From Collinsella sp. (GTDB taxonomy: Bacteria; Actinomycetota; Coriobacteriia; Coriobacteriales; Coriobacteriaceae): a stretch of 38,917 bases of DNA. Made by a program: the position numbers and the translations under genes. The DNA is taken from positions 20,143 to 59,059 of the forward strand of contig DXZS01000005.1 of assembly GCA_019419505.1 (NCBI GenBank). The letters are read 5' to 3'. This document shows, piece after piece, positions 24,202-31,955 of the stretch (the first letter of the stretch is position 1; the number at the start of each line of letters is the position of its first letter). Below the pieces are notes generated by a model. That model was not told the DNA's origin, ran no database searches, and worked only from the letters and a program-made list of their open reading frames with translations.

Positions 24202-25272
24202 ATGTCTTTGAAGGTTGGAATCGTCGGCGCGGCTGGATATGCCGGAGCCGAGCTTATTCGCCTCGCGCTCGGTCATCCCGAGTTTGAACTTGTTGCCATT
24301 ACGTCCAACGCCGATGCCGGCCAGCCGCTGTCCGCGGTGTATCCGAGCTTTGCTGGCGTGAGCGATCTGGTTTTCACCACGCATGACGCCCCCGAGCTCA
24401 AGAGCTGCGATGCGGTTTTTCTTGCCGTGCCGCACACGGCTGCCATGGCACAGGTGCCCGCGCTCCTTGCATCGGGCGTTTCCTGCTTTGATCTTTCGGC
24501 CGATTATCGTCTGAGCGACGCGTTCGTCTTTGAGACATGGTATGCCGCCGAGCACACGAGCCCCGACCTGCTCAAGACCCGTGCCTTTGGCCTGCCCGAG
24601 CTGTTCTGCCAAGACTTGGAGATCGCCGCATCTGACCATGCCGACGGCAAACCCGTGTTGGTCGCCTGCGCTGGTTGCTATCCCACCGCAACGAGCCTTG
24701 CCGCCGCGCCCGCCGTGCGCGCCGGCTGGGTTGCCCAGAGCGGCCCCGTGATCGTTGATGCCATTAGCGGCGTGACGGGTGCCGGTAAGTCCTGTAACGC
24801 TCGCACCCATTTTTGTGGCGCAGACGAGAACCTGGAGGCCTATGGCGTAGGCAAGCATCGTCATACGCCCGAGATTGAGCAGATCCTTGGTCTGACCGAT
24901 CGTGTCGTCTTCACCCCGCATCTGGCACCGCTCAAGCGCGGCCTGCTCTCCACGGTGACGCTGCCGCTCACGCCGCAGGCTATCGATACCTTGACCCTTG
25001 AGGACGTTGTCGACTATTACAAGCAGTTCTACGCTGGTCGCACCTTCGTGCGCGTACTCGATGCCGGCCAGCAGCCCAAGACGGCTTCGGTCGTCGGCAC
25101 CAACGCCGCCCAGATTGGCCTCGCGCTCAACAAGCGTGCGGGCGTGCTGGTGGCGACGGGCGCCATCGACAATCTGTGCAAGGGCGCTGCGGGCCAAGCA
25201 GTCCAGTGCGCCAATATCGTCTTTGGCTTTGACGAGCGACGAGGCTTGCCCACAGTGGCGTGCCCGGTGTAG
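24202..25272 (+). CDS. argC: N-acetyl-gamma-glutamyl-phosphate reductase
   Basis: 356 residues, NADPH-dependent reductase producing N-acetylglutamate semialdehyde in arginine/ornithine synthesis. N-terminal Rossmann motif GIVGAAGYAGAELIRL, the catalytic cysteine in VACAGCYPTA, GVTGAGKS, and the C-terminal NLCKGAAGQAVQ. ATG with AAGGAG 6 nt upstream (24190-24195). First gene of argCJBD, with an operator-like palindrome about 85 bp upstream. Confidence 0.96.
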   Translation: MSLKVGIVGAAGYAGAELIRLALGHPEFELVAITSNADAGQPLSAVYPSFAGVSDLVFTTHDAPELKSCDAVFLAVPHTAAMAQVPALLASGVSCFDLSADYRLSDAFVFETWYAAEHTSPDLLKTRAFGLPELFCQDLEIAASDHADGKPVLVACAGCYPTATSLAAAPAVRAGWVAQSGPVIVDAISGVTGAGKSCNARTHFCGADENLEAYGVGKHRHTPEIEQILGLTDRVVFTPHLAPLKRGLLSTVTLPLTPQAIDTLTLEDVVDYYKQFYAGRTFVRVLDAGQQPKTASVVGTNAAQIGLALNKRAGVLVATGAIDNLCKGAAGQAVQCANIVFGFDERRGLPTVACPV

Positions 25273-25406
25273 CACATTCGATTGTTAACGATTTGGTAGT
25301 CGGGCATCGAGTGGGGCGCCACTCTTAAGCTGGTCTCATGATTACGACTGGCATGGCGCACCAACCGATGTCCGTTTTTTGTTTGACATAAGGAGTCATA
25401 AAGACG

Positions 25407-26675
25407 ATGAATACCGAGCTGTTTGATATCAAGATTCGCGCCGTCGAGGGCGGCGTTACGGCTGCGGCTGGTTTTAAGGCTGCAGGCATCCACGCTGGGT
25501 TCCGCAAGAACCCCGAGCGTCTGGATTACGCGCTCGTCGTGCCCGATAAACCCTGTCCCGGCGCTGGAGTGTTTACCGCCAATCGCTTTTGCGCGGCGCC
25601 CGTGCAGGTGAGCCGCGCCAACCTGGGCGGTGCCGACAAGGGCTACGGTATCATCGCCGGCGTTTCGGTCAACTCTGGCAATGCCAACGCCGCCACGGGT
25701 GAGACCGGCCTTGCATGCGCGCGCGAGACGTGCAGCATCGCATCGCAGGTCATCGGCTGCGAGCCCCAGCAGATTCTGGTTGCCTCCACGGGTGTGATTG
25801 GCCAGATTCTGCCGATCGACACGTTTGAGACTGCCATTCCTGCTGCCTACGAGGCGCTCTCTGCCCACGGTGGCGCCGATGCCGCTCGCGCCATCATGAC
25901 GACCGACACGCACTCCAAGGAGTACGCCGTGTCCTACGTCAGTGAGGCTGCGGGCCATGCGGGCAACGTCTATTCGGTAGGCGGAATGTGCAAGGGCTCG
26001 GGCATGATCATGCCCAATATGGCCACCATGATCGCGGTTATCACCACCGATGCCCCCGTCGAGCCTGCGGCACTTCATGCCCTGCTGCTCTCGACCGTCA
26101 AGCAGACCTTTAATAAGGTGACGGTCGATTCCGACACCTCGACCAACGACACCTGCATCATGCTTGCCTCCGGCGCCGCTGCCGCAGATGCCGAGCCTAT
26201 CGTCGAGGGCTCCGATGCCTTCGACGAGTTGGCATTTGCCGTGCACGAGGTGTGCGAGAGCCTGGCGCGCAATATCGCCGCCGATGGCGAGGGCGCATCC
26301 AAGCTTGTTACGGTCAACGTTACCGGCGCCGTGAACGACGAGGAGGCCGATATCGCCGCCCGTGCCGTTGCCAACTCGCCGCTCGTTAAGACTTGCATCG
26401 CCGGCCACGACTGCAACTGGGGCCGCGTTGCTATGGCGCTTGGCAAGTGCGGCGTGAAGTTTAATCAGGAAGACGTTTCCATCGACATGATGGGCATGCC
26501 TGTCTGTCGCGACGGTCTGACTGTTCCCTTTGACGAGGACGAGGCTCTACGACGTTTCGAGGCGCCCGAGATCGTGATCTCGGCCGACCTGGGCGCAGGC
26601 GACGCGGCAACGACCGTGTGGACCTGCGACCTCACGCATGAGTATATCTCCATCAACGGCGACTACCGTTCCTAG
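25407..26675 (+). CDS. argJ: Bifunctional ornithine acetyltransferase / N-acetylglutamate synthase
   Basis: 422 residues. Transfers acetyl from N-acetylornithine to glutamate, making the pathway cyclic. The self-cleavage site is visible: GMIMPNMA-Thr207-M, where Thr207 becomes the N-terminal nucleophile of the beta chain. The oxyanion-hole TGVIGQ-like segment is at about residues 130-136. The end reads TCDLTHEYISINGDYRS, the family C-terminus. Whether it is mono- or bifunctional cannot be read from the sequence. The ribosome site AAGGAG is 11 nt from ATG 25407, rather far; no closer start fits. The 134 bp between argC and argJ hold a small GAGTGG/CCACTC hairpin but no convincing terminator. 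Confidence 0.95.
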   Translation: MNTELFDIKIRAVEGGVTAAAGFKAAGIHAGFRKNPERLDYALVVPDKPCPGAGVFTANRFCAAPVQVSRANLGGADKGYGIIAGVSVNSGNANAATGETGLACARETCSIASQVIGCEPQQILVASTGVIGQILPIDTFETAIPAAYEALSAHGGADAARAIMTTDTHSKEYAVSYVSEAAGHAGNVYSVGGMCKGSGMIMPNMATMIAVITTDAPVEPAALHALLLSTVKQTFNKVTVDSDTSTNDTCIMLASGAAAADAEPIVEGSDAFDELAFAVHEVCESLARNIAADGEGASKLVTVNVTGAVNDEEADIAARAVANSPLVKTCIAGHDCNWGRVAMALGKCGVKFNQEDVSIDMMGMPVCRDGLTVPFDEDEALRRFEAPEIVISADLGAGDAATTVWTCDLTHEYISINGDYRS

Positions 26676-26756
26676 ATTCCGGGCACGCTGCGCATCTTGC
26701 CGCGATTGCGGACAGCGGAGCACGGCGCGATAACGATACGAAAGACGAGGCAGATT

Positions 26757-27737
26757 ATGAAATTCGCACGAGATTGTCGTTCGAGCGAATCCAACGAAGC
26801 AACCGCGCAGCTGCTGTTCGAAGCGCTGCCGTGGATTAAGAACCTGACCGGCAAGACGGTTGTTATCAAATATGGCGGAGCCGCCATGGTTGATGAGCAG
26901 CTGCGCCGCGACGTGATGAGCGACATCGTTTTGCTCAAGATCATCGGTATGCGCCCCGTTATCGTGCACGGCGGCGGCAAGGCCATCAACGAGGCACTCA
27001 GCCACTACGACATCCCCGTCGAGTTTAAGAACGGCCAGCGTGTGACCACGCCGGCGACTATGGATATCGTGCGCGAGGTGCTGGGCGGTAAGGTCAACCA
27101 GGAGCTGGTCGCAGCGCTCAACCACCATGGCAACCTGGCCGTGGGCGTGTCGGGCAGCGATGCCGGCACGCTCATCGCCGAGCCGCTCGACCCCGAGCTC
27201 GGTCGTGTGGGCAAAGTGACGCACGTCAACACCGACTATATCGAGCGCTTACTCGATAGCGAGTACATCCCCGTCATTGCTACCGTTGCGGCGGGGGAGG
27301 ACGGCGGTTTCTTCAACATCAACGCCGACACCGCCGCCGGTGCCGTTGCCGCGGCGCTCCACGCGCATAAGGCGATCTTTTTGACCGATGTCGATGGCCT
27401 GTACAAGGACTTTAGCGACAAGGACTCGCTTATCTCCAACCTAACGCTCGACGAGGTTAACGAAATGCTCTACGGCGGCGAGGTCGATAAGGGCATGATT
27501 CCCAAGCTGCGTGCGGCCGTCGATGCGCTTACCGGCGGCGTATTTCGTGCCCACATCATTAACGGTACTACGCCGCATTCGCTGCTCCTGGAGTTGCTGA
27601 CCGATGCCGGCGTCGGCACCGTGATCCATTCCACCGAGACGGCTTACGAGTTCGATACGCATCCGCATCCGCTTTCGACGTTTGCTGCGCGTCTGACCGA
27701 GAACCTTGACGAGGTCGAGAAGCTCCAGACGGTCTAG
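26757..27737 (+). CDS. argB: Acetylglutamate kinase
   Basis: 326 residues; phosphorylates N-acetylglutamate. Motifs: VVIKYGGAAM at the N-terminal phosphate-binding region, HGGGKAI, VGVSGSDAG, and the later FNINADTAAGAVA and FLTDVDGLY. It has an N-terminal helical extension of about 25 residues (FARDCRSSESNEATAQLLFE), as in arginine-inhibited, hexameric kinases, so feedback inhibition by arginine is plausible. ATG 26757 is preferred over 26697 because the extra 20 codons are unlike the family and GAGG lies 5 nt upstream. Confidence 0.95.
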   Translation: MKFARDCRSSESNEATAQLLFEALPWIKNLTGKTVVIKYGGAAMVDEQLRRDVMSDIVLLKIIGMRPVIVHGGGKAINEALSHYDIPVEFKNGQRVTTPATMDIVREVLGGKVNQELVAALNHHGNLAVGVSGSDAGTLIAEPLDPELGRVGKVTHVNTDYIERLLDSEYIPVIATVAAGEDGGFFNINADTAAGAVAAALHAHKAIFLTDVDGLYKDFSDKDSLISNLTLDEVNEMLYGGEVDKGMIPKLRAAVDALTGGVFRAHIINGTTPHSLLLELLTDAGVGTVIHSTETAYEFDTHPHPLSTFAARLTENLDEVEKLQTV

Positions 27738-27806
27738 CTGGCCCGCAGCCGACCCATTCCTGCACCCATAGCCCCGCGCCGTCTGGCGCCCAACGAAAGG
27801 CATCTC

Positions 27807-29090
27807 ATGTCACTTGCAGCTCAGCAATCGCTTGAATCCCATTACGTTATGCATACCTTTGGCCGCTCTCCGGTCGAGTTTGTCGAGGGTCACGGCATGA
27901 AGCTCACCGGCGACGATGGCCGTGAGTACCTCGACTTTCTTGCCGGCATCGGCGTGTGCAGCCTAGGTCATGGCGACCCGGCTGTGCTCTCGGCGCTCGA
28001 GGCGCAGACCAAAAAGCTCATGCATGTCTCCAATTACTTCTACATCGAGCAGCGCGGACAGGTCGCGGCGCTGCTGTCCAAGCTTGCTAACGACGACGTA
28101 GATGGTGCGCGCGTGCTTGCCGATGCCATTGTCGCCGGCGATGAGACCACGGCAGCTGCTCTTGGTGTCCCGGCTGCGGGCGAGCAGGTTTGGGAGACCT
28201 TCTTTGCCAACTCTGGCGCCGAGGCCAACGAAGGCTCGATGAAGCTCGCGCGTCTGTACGCCAAGCGTGCCGGTAATGGCGGCAACACCATCGTGTGCAT
28301 GCGCGGCGGCTTCCACGGCCGTACGCTCGAGACCATTGCCGCCACCATGCAGGATTGGCTGCAGGACAGCTTCCGCCCGCTGCCGGGTGGCTTTGTGGCC
28401 TGCACGCCCAACGATGTGGACGAGCTGCGTGCGATCTTTAAGCAGCTGGGGAGCGAGATTTGTGCCGTGATGCTCGAGCCGATCCAGGGTGAGAGTGGCG
28501 TGCATCCCATGACCGAGGAGTTTATGGCGGCAGCGCGCGACCTGGCACACGAAGTGGGCGCCGTGCTTATCGCCGACGAGGTCCAGTGCGGCATCTTCCG
28601 CTCCGGCAAGCCGTTTGCATTCCAAACCTATGGCGTGGAGCCCGACATCATGAGCCTTGCCAAGGGCATTGCCGATGGCGTGCCCATGGGTGCCGTCATG
28701 GCAAAGAAGGAGATTGCCGACGTGTTTAAGCCGGGCGACCACGGCTCGACCTTTGGCGGCAGCTGCCTAGCCATTGCGGCGTGCGCCGCGACGCTCTCCG
28801 CGCTCGTGCGCGGCGATTATGCCGACCATGCTGCCAAGGTGGGTGCCTATATGGAGCAGGCGCTGGCTAAGCTTCCGCATGTGGTAGAGGTGCGTGGCCG
28901 TGGCCTGATGCTCGGCTGCGATCTTGACGATACTGCGGGTGATGCACACGACGTTGTGGCCCGTGCATTGGGGGCCGGTGCCGTAATCAACGCTACGGGT
29001 GCCCATACGCTGCGTTTCCTGCCGCCACTCGTCTGCGAGGAAGCCGACGTGGACAGCCTGATCGAGATCCTGTCGGATGTCTTGGGCTAA
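27807..29090 (+). CDS. argD: Acetylornithine aminotransferase
   Basis: 427 residues; PLP-dependent enzyme making N-acetylornithine. The PLP lysine is Lys286 in SLAKGIADG. The family blocks FANSGAEANE, GGFHGRTLETIAAT and ADEVQCGIFRSGKPFAFQ are all present. It is about 25-35 residues longer than usual because of an Asp/Ala-rich insertion (about 92-130, NDDVDGARVLADAIVAG and on) just before FFANSGAEAN. Last gene of argCJBD; argF, argG and argH are absent from the window, so as seen this operon ends at ornithine. ATG with GAAAGG upstream. Confidence 0.93.
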   Translation: MSLAAQQSLESHYVMHTFGRSPVEFVEGHGMKLTGDDGREYLDFLAGIGVCSLGHGDPAVLSALEAQTKKLMHVSNYFYIEQRGQVAALLSKLANDDVDGARVLADAIVAGDETTAAALGVPAAGEQVWETFFANSGAEANEGSMKLARLYAKRAGNGGNTIVCMRGGFHGRTLETIAATMQDWLQDSFRPLPGGFVACTPNDVDELRAIFKQLGSEICAVMLEPIQGESGVHPMTEEFMAAARDLAHEVGAVLIADEVQCGIFRSGKPFAFQTYGVEPDIMSLAKGIADGVPMGAVMAKKEIADVFKPGDHGSTFGGSCLAIAACAATLSALVRGDYADHAAKVGAYMEQALAKLPHVVEVRGRGLMLGCDLDDTAGDAHDVVARALGAGAVINATGAHTLRFLPPLVCEEADVDSLIEILSDVLG

Positions 29091-29175
29091 CGCGGCGCAA
29101 TAACTCAATTTGGACCGGGTTCCGGACTGTGGGCGTGTCCTATGCGGCATGATTCAGCGGTCTGGAGCCCGTTTT

Positions 29176-29194
29176 GCCTTAGATTTGCTAAGGC
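29176..29194. other. Perfect hairpin GCCTTAG-ATTTG-CTAAGGC
   Basis: 7-bp stem, 5-nt loop, in the gap after argD (29091-29207). There is no T-run, so terminator function for argD is doubtful. The remainder of that stretch shows nothing else. Confidence 0.4.
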
Positions 29195-29207
29195 AGGGAG
29201 ACCTGCT

Positions 29208-29422
29208 GGTCAAAAAACATCAAATATGAGTACTGTTACCGATTTGGTAGCAGCAATTTTGGACTAATAAGGCCAGATAGCAAGTCGAAATGACGATGAA
29301 AGCACGATTTTGATCTAACTGTTAGTCCTTATAATGGACATATGTTGCGTAACTTAAGCAAATACTGTCTATTTATATGTTGCAAACAAAGTAGCAGTAC
29401 TCATTTTTGCCATTTTTTGACC
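29208..29422. mobile_element. MITE-like AT-rich element with 32-bp terminal inverted repeats
   Basis: Left end 29208-29239 starts GGTCAAAAAACATCAAATAT; right end 29391-29422 reads, inverted, GGTCAAAAAATGGCAAAAAT. 27 of 32 positions are identical, including ATGAGTACTG in full. The 215-bp element is far more AT-rich than the surroundings and has no ORF of note. Inside lies a second inverted repeat, GGACTAA / TTAGTCC (29261-29267 / 29322-29328), overlapping a perfect TATAAT (29330-29335). No convincing target-site duplication is visible. Best explained as a non-autonomous transposable element or the remnant of one. Confidence 0.55.
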
Positions 29423-29446
29423 ACGGCCTTTGTGACAGACGTGCTG

Positions 29447-29533
29447 GCGGGTTCGAATCCCATGCGCTGGGCCCAAAAAAGAAAGGCTCCCATTGCTGGG
29501 AGCCTATCAAATCAGTGGTGGGCGATGAGGGAT
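29447..29533 (-). repeat. Tandem repeat unit 1 with truncated tRNA-Val 3' end
   Basis: Shares with unit 2 (29631-29717), at a constant offset of 184 bp, three exact blocks: an 18-mer GCGGGTTCGAATCCCATG (29447), TGGGCCCA (29468) and TGGTGGGCGATGAGGGAT (29516). On the minus strand the last block is the 3' end of tRNA-Val including CCA. Beyond 29533 the tRNA body is missing and is replaced by about 97 bp of GC-rich sequence. So this is a truncated duplicate of the tRNA 3' end and its terminator region. Confidence 0.7.
29475..29505 (-). terminator. Terminator in repeat unit 1
   Basis: On the minus strand: AGGCTCCCA / TGGGAGCCT, 9-bp perfect stem (plus 29484-29492 / 29497-29505), 4-nt loop, then TTTCTTTTTT. 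The stem sequence differs from that in unit 2 although the position is the same. Confidence 0.75.
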
Positions 29534-29630
29534 GTCCGCGTGCGGCTCCACCGCCCGCATCCGCTTCGTCGCTTCGCTCCTCGCGTGCTGCGCTGGAAAA
29601 CGCTTCGCGTTTCCTCAGCTCCGCACCCTT

Positions 29631-29717
29631 GCGGGTTCGAATCCCATGAAATGGGCCCAAACAAAAACGGTCCCCTTTCGAGGACCGTTTCCAATTCAAT
29701 GGTGGGCGATGAGGGAT
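29631..29717 (-). repeat. Tandem repeat unit 2, containing the intact tRNA-Val 3' end
   Basis: Same block order as unit 1: GCGGGTTCGAATCCCATG, TGGGCCCA, a hairpin, then the 18-bp tRNA 3' end block (29700-29717), which here continues into a full tRNA. The stretch 29534-29630 between the units is GC-rich and contains GTGCGG / CCGCAC and a GGAAAACGC-like hairpin, with no gene. Confidence 0.7.
29658..29690 (-). terminator. Terminator of tRNA-Val
   Basis: Minus strand: AAACGGTCC / GGACCGTTT (plus 29665-29673 / 29682-29690), 9-bp perfect stem, 8-nt loop, followed by a TTTTTGTTT tract. It lies about 10 bp downstream of the tRNA 3' end. Confidence 0.85.
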
Positions 29718-29775
29718 TCGAACCCCCAGCCTTGTGCGTGTAAAGCACCTGCGCTAACCGTTGCGCCAATCGCCC
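29700..29775 (-). tRNA. tRNA-Val, anticodon UAC, CCA encoded
   Basis: Acceptor stem GGGCGAT / ATCGCCC, D-arm GCGC...GCGC, anticodon loop TTTACAC with TAC at plus positions 29740-29742, T-loop TTCGAAT, discriminator A and encoded CCA (29700-29702). The anticodon stem pairs GTGC/GCAC, with a G-A mismatch at the outer pair (27-43). It reads GUA and related valine codons. Its 3' end is duplicated 184 bp downstream in its own direction. Confidence 0.93.
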
Positions 29776-29962
29776 GTGCGGAGAGAGTATAGCAAAACAA
29801 TCGCCTCATTCACCTCATATCCATTAAAGGTAACCGGCGCGTGTCACAGCGGAGCTGATTCAGTTGAGATTGCCTGAACATTCCGCCCCTCTTTACGCCC
29901 TCGGGTATACTCAAAAGCTACTGATTCGATTTGATGCCCAGCAACAGCAGAGGGGATAGTAT

Positions 29963-31843
29963 ATGTGCGGTTTTGTCGGTTTTGTCGGTGGGACGGATAA
30001 CCAATCCGAGGTGCTCACCAAGATGATGGACCGCATCGTCCATCGCGGTCCCGACATGGGCGGTCAGTTTATCGACGGCCGCGTTGCCCTCGGCTTCCGC
30101 CGCCTGTCGATCCTCGACCTGACCGAGGCTGGCGCCCAACCCATGGCCAACGAGGACGGTAGCGTCGTCATTGTCTTCAACGGCGAGATCTACAACTTCC
30201 AAGAACTCCGTTCCGAGCTCGAGGCCAAGGGCTACAAGTTCCACTGCGGCGCCGACACCGAGAGCCTCCTGCACGGCTACGAGGAGTGGGGCGAGGCCGT
30301 TCTCGATCGCCTGCGCGGTATGTACGCCTTCGTCATCTGGGACAAAAAGAAGAACAAGCTTTTTGGCGCCCGCGACATCTTTGGCATCAAGCCGCTCTAC
30401 TACTATCCCATGGCCGATGCGGGCGACGGCGCTCCGGGCGTGCTCTTTGGTTCCGAGATCAAGAGCTTCCTGGACTACCCGCACTTCCACAAGGCGGTCA
30501 ACAAAAAGGCCCTGCGTCCGTACATGACGCTGCAGTATTCGGCAACCGAGGAGACCTTCTTCGAGGGTGTCTACAAGCTGCCGCCGGCGCACTACTTTAC
30601 CGTCGATATCCCGACCGGCAAGATGAACATCGAGCGCTACTGGGATTGCGATTACTCTGCCGTCGAGAAGCCGTTCGAAGAGTATGTCGATGAGCTGGAC
30701 GAGGTCGTGCACGAGAGCGTCGAGGCCCATCGTATCGCCGACGTCAAGGTCGCGTCGTTCCTCTCCGGTGGCGTCGACTCCAGCTACATCGCCGCTTGCC
30801 TCATGCCCGACAAGACCTTCTCGGTGGGCTTTGACTACAAGAACTTTAACGAGACCAACTACGCCAAGGAGCTTTCCGATAAGCTCGGCGTCGAGAACGT
30901 TCGCAAGATGATTACCGCCGACGAGTTCTTCGGTGCGCTCGAGGACATCCAGTATCACATGGACGAGCCGCAGTCCAACCTGTCTTCCGTGCCGCTGTGG
31001 TTCTTGGCCGAGATGGCCCGCAAGGACGTTACCGTCGTGCTTTCGGGCGAAGGCGCCGACGAGCTCTTTGGCGGCTACGCCTACTACGAGGACACGGTCC
31101 CGGTGCGCAAGTACAAAAAGATGGTGCCGCTGCCCATCCGTCGCGCGCTCGGTAACCTGGCGCTGCATATGCCGTACTTCAAGGGACATAACTTCCTGGT
31201 CAAGGGTGCCGAGATCCCCGAGAAGTCGTTCCTGGGACAGGCTCTGGTATGGCCGGAGCGCGAGGTCGACGGCGTGCTCAAGCCCGAGTACAACACCGGC
31301 GATGGCGCCTTTGAGCTCGCTGCACCCATCTACGCACGCGTGAAGGGTCAGCCCGAACTGGTCAAGAAGCAGTACCTGGACATGAACATGTGGCTCCCGG
31401 GCGACATTCTGCTCAAGGCCGACAAGATGTGCATGGCGCACTCGCTGGAGCTGCGCGTGCCCTTCCTGGACCGCAAAGTCATGGAGTTCGCCGAGCACAT
31501 TCCCGACCGCTACCGCATCAACGAGAACGGCAACAAACAGGTACTCCGCCACGCTGCCAACAAGTCGCTGCCCGATGAGTGGGCCACCCGTCCCAAGGTG
31601 GGCTTCCCGGTGCCGATTGTCTACTGGCTGCGCGAGCAAAAGTGGTACGACTATGTCAAGGAGTACTTCACCGCGCCGTGGGCAAGCGAGTTCTTCAATA
31701 CCGACGAGCTTATGCACCTGCTCGATCTGCACTTTGCGGGCAAGGGCGATTTCCAGCGCAAGATCTATACGCCGCTCGTGTTCCTAGTGTGGTACAAGCG
31801 CTTCTTTATCGACGAGGGCCAGCCTTCTGTTCAGGCTGCCTAG
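29963..31843 (+). CDS. asnB: Asparagine synthase (glutamine-hydrolysing)
   Basis: 626 residues. The N-terminal glutaminase domain begins MCGFVGF, so Cys2 becomes the N-terminal nucleophile after Met removal. RRLSILDL, FNGEIYNF and GADTESLLHG bind glutamine. The C-terminal synthetase domain has the pyrophosphate loop S268-GGVDSS and VVLSGEGADELFGGY. It makes asparagine from aspartate, glutamine and ATP. ATG with AGGGGA upstream. Monocistronic, with a terminator at 31869. The full-length reading frame shows no defects. Confidence 0.95.
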   Translation: MCGFVGFVGGTDNQSEVLTKMMDRIVHRGPDMGGQFIDGRVALGFRRLSILDLTEAGAQPMANEDGSVVIVFNGEIYNFQELRSELEAKGYKFHCGADTESLLHGYEEWGEAVLDRLRGMYAFVIWDKKKNKLFGARDIFGIKPLYYYPMADAGDGAPGVLFGSEIKSFLDYPHFHKAVNKKALRPYMTLQYSATEETFFEGVYKLPPAHYFTVDIPTGKMNIERYWDCDYSAVEKPFEEYVDELDEVVHESVEAHRIADVKVASFLSGGVDSSYIAACLMPDKTFSVGFDYKNFNETNYAKELSDKLGVENVRKMITADEFFGALEDIQYHMDEPQSNLSSVPLWFLAEMARKDVTVVLSGEGADELFGGYAYYEDTVPVRKYKKMVPLPIRRALGNLALHMPYFKGHNFLVKGAEIPEKSFLGQALVWPEREVDGVLKPEYNTGDGAFELAAPIYARVKGQPELVKKQYLDMNMWLPGDILLKADKMCMAHSLELRVPFLDRKVMEFAEHIPDRYRINENGNKQVLRHAANKSLPDEWATRPKVGFPVPIVYWLREQKWYDYVKEYFTAPWASEFFNTDELMHLLDLHFAGKGDFQRKIYTPLVFLVWYKRFFIDEGQPSVQAA

Positions 31844-31868
31844 CCTCGGCTTACGAACGCCTGCGCGT

Positions 31869-31893
31869 AACGGCTCCTCCGGGAGCCGTTTTT
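31869..31893 (+). terminator. Terminator of asnB
   Basis: AACGGCTCC / GGAGCCGTT (31869-31877 / 31882-31890) with a 4-nt loop, running into TTTTT. Confidence 0.85.
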
Positions 31894-31955
31894 GCGCGAG
31901 CACGTTTCAGTTACTATGAAAACCGTCCCTGCCAAATGGCTGAGAAAGGTGAAAG

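Noticed and set aside
29091..29422. A T-box or other riboswitch in the gap after argD
   Set aside because: No T-box sequence (TGGNACCGCG) or known aptamer core is visible; the inverted ends of an AT-rich element explain the pattern better.
29373..29792. Several small ORFs around tRNA-Val with WDSNP / GDEGFEPPAL-like words
   Set aside because: These are translations of tRNA ends and tRNA-linked repeats, a well-known source of false proteins.
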